From the NCBI GenBank assembly GCA_034620365.1, contig JAQGEQ010000222.1, positions 34,926 through 98,925 on the forward strand: a stretch of DNA of 64,000 bases. Direction: 5' to 3'. A program made the position numbers and the translations under genes. The notes beneath the pieces are model-generated. The model ran no database searches and had not been told where the DNA came from. It was given only the letters and a program-made list of their open reading frames with translations. Of the stretch, positions 12,827-23,899 are shown piece by piece; within the stretch, counting starts at the first letter, position 1; each line of letters starts with the position of its first letter. This DNA is from Pegea sp. RAD2-039. Taxonomy: Eukaryota; Chordata; Thaliacea; Salpida; Salpidae.

Positions 12827-15216
12827 ATGTATAAAGTGAAAAAGGAATACACATCAGACCCAGACCACCCCCAAACCCTCTCTATCAAGCAAGGTGAAGT
12901 TGTTTATTTGATTAATAAACCAAACGAACACTGGTGGTTAGTTTCAAATGAAGATAATTGTAATGGATATGTCCCACCAACTTCACTAACATCAATTAGT
13001 TCGGTTTGTTCAATTTGATTTGTGGTTTATAAAACTTGAATTTTATCAACTTTTTCGTATCTACATCAGTAGTATCTTCATCTTGAGACTTTAAATCTTT
13101 TTTTAGGAGCAATCCAATAGAGATGGAATCGTTCTCACTTCCATTGAAAGAGCGATTGATAAAATCAAACTTGGTTCTTCTGATCATCAACATCAACTCA
13201 TCAAGTAAACCACCAATAAATCCTCATCAAATCGCGTTTATGACGTCATCTGTTCGTTCAGAGAATTAGAAGCTCAGAAAGAGTCTTTGATCCGATCTTC
13301 ATCTTCTCAATCTTTAAAACGAAGAGCTCCACCACCACCCACAAGAAACACTCCTCGTGACTGCGCGCGAGGTACAATAGCGTCGATGACGTCATCGAAG
13401 TGAAATCGATTACTCATCACTTTTTCATTTTATTAATTTTTAGTTTCTGAAACTGTTGCTTCAAGTCAGCCAAAAATGGTCAATTCGTTTAGTGTCCCGG
13501 ACAATTTTGGCCGCCAACTTGTCAATTGTGTGGAACAAATGACCAAAGCGACAAGCCAAACTTCTGCGTGAGTTATTTTCCAAATTTCAAATTGATCTGA
13601 TGTAATCTTTAAACAATTCTTTTGAAATTTTTCTCAAAGTTGTTTTTATAACAAATAATTTCAAGTGAAAGTAAGGAGAAATTCTCCAGATAAAAATAGC
13701 TGAATTTCGAATAATGAGCTTGAAATTAACTTCTAAATACAATTTGTGACAAAAAAACGAAAATATTTCGTTTATAGTCGATTAGTTCGAACTTTATTGA
13801 GCAAAATTAGCGATGAAATCAGTGAAGCGGAACCGCTAGTCGAGTCTATTATGGCCACTATCGGCGCTGTGGAGAACGACGATTTAATTGAACTTGAATT
13901 AGAATTAACAAACTTACAAGAGATCGCTGATAACGCTCAAGATCGTAACTGGTCGGTTCGCGATGACGATGATGTCATAATCGCTATTGTTGAACGCATC
14001 CAGACATTGATGGTGAGCACGTGACGTCATTGAGGTTGTTGATGACAACAGATGAACACTAGGTGGCGTGTGAAGGTGAGAGTTGCGCAAAGATGATGAT
14101 GAGAGATGATTGCTTTGCAATCCGGACACTTGCTCTTTACTACCAGATGGAATCGAAGTTCGCGATCAAAAAACGTCTTCTGGAAGTAAGTGGCGGTTGC
14201 TAGGGTGTTGACGCTGATCAATGGTTGCTAGGTGATTGGTTTCGCGTGTTGTCTGTCGTCACATTTGAAGTCGTTTGTAGTTACAAGTATCATTCCATCA
14301 GAGCTGATATCGGATATTCTAAATCATTCAAAAGGTGCCCCTGAAACCCACACGCCTTAAATATCATCTAATCACTGTTGATCTAGATGAGGAGCGGTTG
14401 TTGCTCTCTTCTCAGCTCCTTGCTCTCATTTTAACGGCAGATGAGACACTTCCTCCATCATTAGAAGGTTTGTGAGGTGATTAGGGGTCTTTTGGGGCTC
14501 AATTATTCATCTTAAGATCGTTTATCGATGGATTTTTGTTGTCATCTACTGGATAGAATTGAAGAGGAATCTTCATCAGCTCTTTTGAGTCTTCTTCTCG
14601 CGATCAACATCCATTTCAGCGGTAAGAAATCTTTAATTAAACTTTTAAACAAATCTTGAAATAGTTCCAGATAAGAATGAAGTGATGAAGGCTCTGAAGA
14701 GGAAGACACACATCAATACAAGTCAAGAGATGATGTTGATGATTAATGATGGAGGTTTAGAGTTATTTATCGACTTCAAATCTTTAAATGTGTCTTCATC
14801 CTCAGCTGATCCTTTGTGTAATCTTACTAATGAAGAAAGGAATCCTCATTCTGTAATCAAGTTCTTAAATGATGTCTTTTTAGAGGAAGAGCTTGCTGAT
14901 GACTTCATCTATACTAATGACTTCATTGTTCTAATTGATATCGTGACAAGGAACATCGTTGATTTGTCTTGTGGTTACAAGGTCGATTTTGTAGTCATCA
15001 TCTTCATCTTCTGATCTTGATCTTTTACAGAGAAGTGAATTTTTAGAACTCTTCTTAAATATGTCTTTAAAAGGAGGAGAGAGAAAATTAGAAATTGAGA
15101 AAAGATGGAAAGACCTAAAGAAGGTATTTAGCAGAATACTTGAAGAAGAAGAAGATAAAGAAGTTTTTCAATTTGAAAAAGAACTTGTTTTACTTATTCA
15201 AAAGCAATTTAAATAA
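12827..15216 (+). CDS. NCKIPSD: NCKIPSD/SPIN90-like SH3 adaptor, 11 exons
   Basis: Orthologue of SPIN90 (NCK-interacting protein with SH3 domain), an actin regulator that binds Nck and Arp2/3 and nucleates linear filaments. Exons: 12827-13003, 13107-13204, 13262-13371, 13444-13567, 13778-14012, 14063-14185, 14232-14334, 14387-14467, 14517-14621, 14665-14981, 15031-15216. The phases join without a break to give about 552 residues (human about 720). An N-terminal SH3 domain (residues 1-58, with EHWWLV and GYVPP) is followed by a proline stretch (APPPPT) and the helical SPIN90/Ldb17 domain. Diagnostic matches are LALYYQME, IIPSELISDIL, LLLAINIH, HSVIKFLNDVF and LIDIVTRNIVDLS. The linker is much shorter than in vertebrates. 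All introns are about 44-210 bases. Each boundary is hand-called. Confidence 0.9.
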
Positions 15217-15313
15217 TTCCATTTGATTCTAACTAACTGCCTGGCAACAAATCTTGTCTTTTTCAAATCAGTATTTTATGCAATCGAATAAAAAAAAACG
15301 CTCTCATAATATA

Positions 15314-17446
15314 TTAATCAGTGTTTGTGGGCGAAGAGGTAGCATCTGATGAAGTCTCAGGAACATAATCAGCAATTCTGCGATGCCCAGATGACGAATA
15401 AATCTTTTGTTTGAGATAAATTTTTAGCATTCCCTTGGCAACCACAAACGTGATTCCGCCCTGAAATATTTTAAGTTAATATCACGAAGATTTCATCAAT
15501 TTTTATTCACCAGAAGACTTCGTCGAAAGTTCCCTTGTACATTTCGAAAGACAAATTTACCGAAAATAGTTGCAATTGTAGGAAATAACATCGCGCCACA
15601 GAAAACGCGCGTGAACTTAATTTCACGTGCTGCTTGCGTTTCCATTGGAAACAGAGACGGGCGTCTTCTTGAGGGGTCTTCACTAGAAGATAACTTTTAA
15701 TGAATTGCTTGATAGAGTAAGAATTACTTACAGTGAAAAAAAATAGTTTATAAGTGGGATTTTGTAAGAGTATTTTCTCCATAGTGTCAAGATATAATCA
15801 TCCCAAGTAACCATCTTACCACACAACATAACAACAGGTATTGTAGGTAAACCGACCAGTAAAAATAAAGGGTCGGTCTTTTCCATTAAGTCTAGCCCTT
15901 CTTTGTGTCCTAAGACCTTTTAAATAGATGAGGGTATTGATTGGGTGTGATTAGATGAGCTAATCTTACTTGCATCAGAGCTATAGCTCCATATGTTGTG
16001 GCAGTCCAATAAATCGCGGTAAGAACGAATCCTGTTGACGCTATTGGAGATGATTTGTAAATAAAACGATCAAGAATTTGTAGAGATTCAGAAAAGAAAC
16101 CTTTGAAAGAAATTTATATGAAAATTGTTCAGACTTTGAAATTGCAAATTGATTTGAGGGTTTTATTATTGATTGTTGATAATTTGATTGACAGAACCTT
16201 AAGAGAGATAAAAGCATTTGTATGTGGTTTTAAAGGTTTAACTGATATAAAGGTTATTAAGATTTAAAAACTTTTGTGAAAATATCTCTATAAGAAAAAA
16301 AGTCATTAAGCTAGAAAAGAAATTAAAAAAAATAGAATATCTGAAAAATTCAGTCTACAAGCTAAAAAATTTCAAAATTTAGGGAACTATTCATATCTAC
16401 TTTAAAAAAAAATCATTTTAAACTAAATTGATATTTACCAAGAGGTGGGAAGTAAATAACATATTCAGTGTTGCATTGAGGACATGAAACCTTGGTTTGA
16501 ATCTGTCCACGTTGTTTTTCATCAATCCAACGCATCAAGCAAACATGGTGAACCCATTTAGTTGTTCCTTTACATTTACAAGGCTTTACCCATTTCTCTT
16601 CAGGGTTATCGGATTCATTTCCATAACAAACCCAACAACATTTTCTAAATTGTAAATAAATGTTACTTTTTTGAAATAAATATCAACAAGTTTTTATAGA
16701 ATTGGTGTTGCTGAAAACAGTTTTTAAACACCAAATATAATTAACTCTTTAGTTATATATTTATCAACTTTCAATCAAATTTCAGTCTTACTAATATTAT
16801 AAAAGTAAGAGTTTGAATTATATGCTAGAAATACATTAAATAGAAAAGTGTATTAAAAATTAAAATAGAAAGTTAATAACTTAATTAACAACCAGTGGAC
16901 TAATAGCTTTTTCAGTAGAGTAACCATAGTTTGAACTTTTCAATCTGATTATATACAACCACAAAATTTATTAGCTCTCATAAAATTATAATTGGAGTAA
17001 TTTGCTGACAAACGATGTATAATGCTGGCAGTTGTTCTGACTTTCTATCTAATTTTATTATATCTAAATTTTCTTTTTTAACTTTAATTATATCAAACTA
17101 GTTGTACATTATTTCTCTAAAATTATATTTTGTTTGCAGTTTCATAATTTGTTTTCTGTAGCCATACATTAAACAAATAAATAAACAAAATTAAGTAGTT
17201 AATTATTTTCCACTAATTTAAAAAATAAACATTATCTATTATTTCATATTATTTAAAAAAATTTAGTTTCATTTTAAAATCAAAAACTTATTTTATAACT
17301 TACTGATATTCTTCTGATGCTGATGGATCAATATAATGGATGTCTGTCCATGTTGGTGAAGAATTATCAATATTTATAACATGTTCATTTTGTTCTAATG
17401 GGTTTTCTGATACTTCATTTTGCAAACTATTTTCATTGTTGGACAT
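15314..17446 (-). CDS. MARCHF5: MARCHF5-like mitochondrial RING-CH E3 ubiquitin ligase, 6 coding exons
   Basis: Membrane E3 ligase; the vertebrate orthologue sits in the mitochondrial outer membrane and regulates fission proteins and mitochondrial signalling. Coding exons: 17446-17304, 16644-16439, 16100-15970, 15916-15732, 15682-15511, 15460-15314; the phases agree and give 327 residues. An acidic N-terminal tail is followed by the RING-CH domain (about 49-115) with CWVC, PCKCKG, WVHHVCLMRW and CPQC. Four hydrophobic segments then match the family, including IYWTATTYGA, DPLFLLVGLPTIPV, MLFPTIATIFGK and GGITFVVAKG. The GHKEGLD loop is nearly invariant. The N terminus is longer than in human. 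A donor-like GTAAGT at about 18236-18241 could end an untranslated 5' exon. The stop codon lies about 100 bases from the stop of convergent SPIN90. Confidence 0.93.
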
Positions 17447-19828
17447 TTTCACTGAAGCAAATAAACAAATAAAAAAAAACTGTAAAATATTTAAAGTTAG
17501 AATAAATCAAAAAAGTTTTTTCAGTTTTTCATAAAATTATTAATTTGTTGAATAATAAAACTTAACTTCAATATTTGTTTCATTTTTACAATAAATTATA
17601 AAAAAAAAATGAAAAACATAATTTTATAAGGTTTTAAAAGTTAAAAAACAAAACTAATAGGTCATAACATTAAACCAAAAGTTCAATTAAACAATAAAAA
17701 TAAATAAAATAATAAAATAAAAATAAAACAATCACCAGACAATTTGGAATATAAAAATTTGTTATATACATAAATAAATAAATAACATATTTAAATATAT
17801 ATAATATTTAAACATAAATTTTATACATAAATTTTTGTTATTGTTAATTACTGACTTATTTAAACTTATATTTTCAAAACTATATAAATTTCAGAATGTA
17901 GTTATAAGAGATATTGAAAAACAATATAAAAAAATATAAACTTTTTGAAAAAAATTTAGGATTTGTTGACAACTGAAAATAATTAAAAGACAAAAAAAAA
18001 TTACAAAATTTTTTACGCAATTTTAAATAAAAAGTTATTTTACATAAAAAAAATAAATTAAAATTTAAAATATAAAATAAAACTTTTATAATAAACTTAA
18101 TTAAACACCAAGATGTGACTGTTTAGTAGCTACAATTAAATTAATTTATAATAAAATTGATAAAAAAAAAATATAATAAAAATTATTTTTATAAAAACAA
18201 ATAAAAAATTTCAAATAACACATTAAAAGAAGAACTTACGATCTTATGATTTCCTTTTTTATTCCTTATCTAATATGGAAAAAGGACAAAATATACCGAC
18301 ATTAATTAAACAAACGTTAAAGGTTGAAACAAAACGTAATTAAAAACACATTCTTTAACTTAAGCAAACAAATTTTAAAATATAACGTTTTCTATACTTA
18401 ATAATTATTCAAAAATATTTAATAAAAAGTTGATTTACTTTTAACAAACACACTAACACCTTTCTTTTCTTTACAAGAAAAATTTATAGTATGCTAAAGT
18501 TTGGTATATATACCTTAAAAAAACTAATACTTAAATATAAGTGTAAATTTACAGTAAAAATAGTATTTACAACAGCTTTATAAACTGAATTTGAAAGGTC
18601 AAACACAAGTATATTAAAGACACATATTTAGGATTAATGATTAAATATATCTCACGAAAGAGATTTTAATTGATACAGATTTATCTCAAATTCATATTTT
18701 TAATCTAAATTATTTAGATTAGTTGACAATAAACTAAATTTTAAGGTGCCAGCAAGTTTCATGGTTGTAACAGAGCTACCTTTTAAATTTACTTTAGATT
18801 ATTTAAGAAAAGCTAACCATTGTAAATTTGAACCTTTGCAAACGTAAATTTCTAAAGTAAACTAGTTTGATTATATATCTATCTAATGTGTATAATATCT
18901 ATGAAATAACATCGCTTGTATACTTTAACTAAAGTCATCGAAATAAACTTTGATTAAACAATTTTGGGTTTTATTTTGACTTGGTTTTACCGAATCAAGA
19001 AATATAATTATTCTTTGAACGCATGTTGTAACTTACAAATAATATTACAAAGTTTACTTCAGAATAATAATTCCGTAGTTTAAACTCAAATTAAGAAAAT
19101 ATTTTAAGCTAATTAGTTGATCTAAATAGGCTATTTGACCTATAGAAATTTCTCGACAAAAACAGCTGAGGTTTAAATTTTTTGCGGAAATATTTGAGAA
19201 AATTATCTTAAAATATTTAAAAATATTTCTAAAATATATATTCTTTTCAAATTAATTTTATTCTAAAAGCTATTCACTAACATTTTAGAATCACTATTTT
19301 TAGATACAGAATGAAAATTTTCATAAAAATGATAAAACAATTGTTTATTGTCTTTAAATTTACTTTAAATTTATTTTAATTCAGAGAATGAACCGTTTAT
19401 AGTTCTTTATAAAAAATTATAATTGAATTTATTTCTAAATCTTTAAAAGGCATCTTTAAAATAAAAATTATTTTTATCCATAAATAAACAATTAACAAAA
19501 ATTAGAGATAAAAATAAATTAAAACAAAAATTCAAATAATGTATAAAAGCAAACATCAAATCAGAAATCAATTAATCAAATCTAAGTAAACTCAGTATTT
19601 GTTTGTATTAATTGCTTGATACAAATCTTAAAAGATATCACAGCGTTACTTTGATTAAATATTATTCAAAATAATGTAAAAAAAATTCTTTTTAAATATT
19701 AAGGAGAGATTTTATTTTAATTTTTGTTTAGTATTTTTAAAGTTGGAATTGTTCAACAATAAAAAACTTTCCTGTTTTTAAATGAAACTTTTTAAAATTG
19801 TAGGTTGGAAATTGTAGCTGCTAAAATA
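17447..19828. other. AT-rich intergenic region
   Basis: Between the divergent MARCHF5 and secreted-protein genes. It contains many A and T homopolymers. Apart from the possible MARCHF5 5' exon near 18240 nothing is recognised. Confidence 0.4.
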
Positions 19829-21756
19829 ATGAAGTTATTTGTCATTGCTTTTATTGTTCAATGCGTTTTTATTCAGCATATTTGCTCCCAAGGTATTAAA
19901 GCTACAAACAATCTTTTTCAAAGTTCTTATGTTCTTGAGAACGGCTGGAAAAACTGCCGAGATTTTGCTGAACACCCAAAGTAATCATTAAACATTAATC
20001 TTTTTCAGCATTAATATATATTTTTATATACAGAAAAACTTTCAGCTGGACACGAAACGGAAAGAAACAAGATAAAGTTAAAGATGAAATTTTGAATTCT
20101 TTTGATACGCTGCTCGAATTACTTGATCATAAGAAGACTGATTTATCTAAATTGAATGTTGCAATTAATCATTTTGTTACTCAGTTTGTAAATACTAACC
20201 CAGGAAAAATTTTGAAAAATCTACTTAAAAAAAAGTAATTATTTTGTTTTTTCCAAATAGTTTTTTTGATTATTTTAAGTTTACAAAAATAAATAAATTA
20301 TATTACTCTTCAGAGATTTTGCAAATTATATCAGATACATCTGGTTTGGAACAACAGAAGCGTAAGAAGCTTTTATATTTATTCTTTATGATGTACATAT
20401 AACAATACAATTATCATTTCTAAAAGTCAGAATGTTAATATCATATCAGAATCACTCGCGTTGTTCAAGCAGAAGTTGAACTGTTATAATATTGCCAACA
20501 TTGTCATTTTTAAACTATGATTTTTCCTTTTTAATATTATTAACATTCCATGTAATCGTTCACTGTTATATGCTTTGAGGACTACTGAAATGCCATGTGT
20601 TACATCTTTTGCTTTCTATACTTCTAACTTAATAGATGTTATTTGTGAGAATGTGTTAGCGAGAGGTGCTCTCTTCAGATACCCTCCTTCGCATTTATTG
20701 AAATGAATAAATTAATTATCCACAATTTAATTGACCTTCAGTTTGATGATTTCTTTTCCATTTGTCCTTCCTTCAAGTTATACCAACTCAGAAGACACAC
20801 ATTACATCTTAATATGCCCATATCACCCGGTACATTAATCAGATTGAATTTTTTCTCATACCGAACAATTAGTACGTGGAACCAGTTGCCATCAGACAGT
20901 TTCATGTCGAAGTCGCTCACAATTAGTACTTGTAACTTTATAAAACAACTAATTTACTTTTTTATTAAAGATTTCGTCACGTGTTTGTCGGCGATATTAG
21001 AAGAAACAGGGTCGCTGGGTTTCACAATTGGATTCAGTTTAACCAAGAAAGTCTAAATAATCAACTGGAAATACTCAGAGTTAATGAAACACAACAAAAT
21101 GTTAGCTTTTAAAGCAATTTTCAAAACAAAATTATATAATTTTTAAAGATTTTATTTAATAGTCAACTAAAGGTTTGTAAAAGTCCTAAATTTTCAAAAA
21201 TATTGTTTCAGCCACTTATCTGTAAAATTAGCTTTAACTGGAGAAAGGCAAGAAAAATTATATCAACTTTTCTAATTGGTAGAGACCCAGCATATGAGCT
21301 AGCACTTTATACTTTGTGTTTTCAATTTAGCTCTGGCAGAAGGTAAGGTTGTTTTCAAACTTTTAATTACTAGACTTTATCAAAAATATGTTGCAGAAAT
21401 TCTGTGAGAAACAAAAAGAACAATATTTTCACGTAATTATTATTTAAAGACCTATTTTTTACTCTACTAGTTTATTACAATAATTTTGTGATGTGTAATG
21501 CTGGTGTATACCGAAAAATTGATTTATTTATCGAAGGAATTTTACTTTAAAATTTATTTTATAATTCTATTAATTTTGACTTATTTACTTTTTAAAAAGT
21601 TTGAAAATAAACTTTATTTAATGATTTAGTAATATTCAAATATATGTTAATTTTTTTTGTTTTTATAGGTGCCAGGTATCTTTTGGAAACGGCCATTATG
21701 GTCATATAAAGATGATTAAAAAGGGTGGACAAATTATAACTGCTTACTTTGTTTAA
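19829..21756 (+). CDS. Unrecognised small secreted protein, 7-exon model
   Basis: Exons 19829-19980, 20034-20234, 20314-20361, 21212-21247, 21331-21342, 21397-21432 and 21669-21756 join in frame, every intron in phase 2, giving about 190 residues. The N terminus MKLFVIAFIVQCVFIQHIC is a clear signal peptide. The mature part is mainly Lys-rich and probably helical, with Cys in NCRDF and TCQVSF that could pair. The model needs a GC-AG intron (GAAAG|GCAAGA at 21247) and a 12-base microexon; without the GC donor the frame stops at 21275 and the protein is about 154 residues. Intron 3 holds two LINE fragments. No homologue is recognised. Exons 1-3 are the best supported. Confidence 0.6.
20441..20702 (+). 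mobile_element. LINE 3'-tail copy in intron of the secreted-protein gene
   Basis: Begins near the end of the LINE ORF (TTCAAGCAGAAGTTGAACTG) and runs to the tail end CCTCCTTCGCATTTATTG plus AAATGAATAAAT. The tail contains the perfect inverted repeat GAGAG-GTG-CTCTC at about 20661-20673. It abuts a second, separate LINE fragment. Confidence 0.8.
20703..21056 (+). mobile_element. Second LINE fragment: C-terminal end of the reverse-transcriptase ORF
   Basis: Starts within IIHNLIDLQFDDFF, continues through [12 protein letters not shown] and [15 protein letters not shown], and is homologous to the ORF end at 41010-41158 and 61215-61370. It directly follows the 3' tail of another copy, so two 5'-truncated insertions, or one rearranged insertion, lie head to tail in the intron. 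Confidence 0.75.
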
Positions 21757-23899
21757 TCAACTTAATTGTGAAAATAATCTCTATATCTGACTAATCTTGC
21801 TTTCATGATAACAATTCAAACTTTTAGTTAAAGAAAGTTGAAATAAAAATTGTTTAATAAAAATATAATTTTTTTGTTGGCAAAAAGCTGCTTGTGAGCA
21901 GCTGTATCAGTTGAGCTGTATCTTCTTAGCTAAACACAATGAAAATTGTAAAATAATTCAGTAAAAATCAAAATATAAGATAGCTAAGTGCTAGAAAAGT
22001 AAACTATCTTTTCGTGGATAAGCCCCATGTGTTTAGAAAGCGAATGTTACATCTGGTCTTTGAGATATTGAGCTATATTACGCCACCTAACGGAAGTACA
22101 TCTGCAGCTAGATGAATACTGCTATGTGGTTAGCAAGCAAAGATTATGGGAGTAAACCACATATTACTCTTAACTATCACCAGATCTTATGAGGGTAGAT
22201 AACAACAATAATGATGTATGGAATAAAAGTTTCATCTTTGTTACTTGTGGACCTTTTAGATTTTTACAGTTTTCTTTAGCGTTTTGATTTATTTGATAAA
22301 TGACAAGTTTTAAACCAGTTTTATAAAAATATTTCTAAAAGTAAAAACTTCTCAATATAATCCTCAAAGTTTTATTAAAATCAAAATTTTTTTCAAACAA
22401 TTTAATTGAAGACCTTCTATATTACTTATAAGATTTCGAAATCACACAAATTTTAAGAATTATCTAAAAAACATTAATAAGTTTTCCATAATTAACTTAG
22501 TTAAATAATTTAATTTTAGAAAGAAAGAACCTTTACACTACTACTGAAGCTTATAGAGATTAAAAAATTTTACATAATTAAAAGCTTAACAAACGGAAGT
22601 GGTTTTTTTTTACCAGGAAATATTTTTTTGAAATTCTCAATAATTTGGAACATTATCAAAATGTTTAACTTTTGAAATATTCTGGTTTCATGTTTGTGGT
22701 TTCATCTACGGCTTCAAAGTTATATTATGAAAAATTATACCCGGATGTGAAACCCGGAAGTAAAACGAGTTTTTGGTCTTTAATCAGTTATTAGAGAAGT
22801 TATTAGAATTATCATAAATACGTTGTTCAACTTTGGATATAACAGAAGTTAATGTTTTTCAATAAACTAAAAGAAAACTTATTATAAGAAAATATATTAC
22901 TTAATCGAATCTAGCAGTTTTTCAATAAAGTTTTTGTTTGAAGAACTACAAAAGTGATGGATATATAAACAAATCTTATAAAAAATTTAGATGGATATAA
23001 AGGTCTTTCCATTTGTCTTAAGTGTTTTACTTTCGTTGTACGTTTTAAGGACTTAGTTCTTGCTATGATGTTTGCTATGAGATCTTTTGTGCAATGATGT
23101 TGTCTTTCTTCAACTTTACTTCTATTAAGAGCAATGCTTAAACGAACTTTTTTATGTTTCTAATCTGTTTACTTTCAAAATTTGAGGTTTGAACTTTAAA
23201 ATCAGTGCTACATTGGGGAAGACACAGATGTAGAAACAGTTTTTGATAATGAGATAGTGGAACTATTTAGTGATGAAATACAGGCTGCAACGCCACTTCT
23301 AAAATATTAAGGAGAAAAGGGCTAATAATACTGCTTCAGGTAACACCACTGAAAACCTCAAGAAAATTTGAGTGTTATTAATTGTGACTTGTTGTTGTCT
23401 ATCTTTAGAAATATATTTATTCTTTATTTACTTCAATAAACGCAAAGGAGGGTGCTTGAACAGAGCACCTCCCGCTAACACATTCTCACTAATAAAAGGT
23501 TGAAGCAATTTTTAATTTAATAAAACGAACTGATTTTTAATCATTTATAAAAGATTCGATTTCTGCAAACCAACGTTTCATGAGAGTTTAATAAATTAGT
23601 TGTTTAAATTGTTCTTTTCGTTTCAGAATAAGTTTCTGAATACATTGATGGTTTTGCAAAAACCTTTTACTAATAACCAAATGAACCAACCATAAAGTTA
23701 AATCATTTTTCTAAATACAAATTGAGTTGTGTAAAGTAATAAACAAAGATACAAAGTATACAACATGCTAATAACAATAATACAAAAAAAACTATATATT
23801 TAAGTGATTAAAATAAGTTTAAAAACTGAACATTGATTTTCAACTGATCAAAATATTTACAATTATTTCAAAAGAAACTGATCAATTTTGAAAATCTTT
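21757..23899. other. Intergenic region between the secreted-protein and lectin-like genes
   Basis: AT-rich. Possible polyadenylation signals (AATAAA) lie just after 21840. A less AT-rich patch at about 22000-22250 looks like an old repeat, but no family or coding exon could be assigned. Confidence 0.35.
23441..23500 (-). mobile_element. LINE 3'-tail fragment
   Basis: The minus strand reads AGCGGGAGGTGCTCTG, then CACCCTCCTTTGCGTTTATTG, matching the terminal 60 bases of the LINE tail. It lies between the secreted-protein and lectin-like genes. Confidence 0.7.

Noticed and set aside
13914-14221. Minus-strand frames of 64 and 71 residues
   Set aside because: They lie opposite SPIN90 exons whose plus-strand translation is clearly homologous.
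15507-15782. Minus-strand 91-residue frame starting MEKILLQNPT
   Set aside because: It reads through two MARCHF5 exons in the wrong frame and across an intron.
17340-17534. Plus-strand 64-residue frame
   Set aside because: Antisense of MARCHF5 exon 1; the minus-strand frame has the family sequence and matching splice sites.
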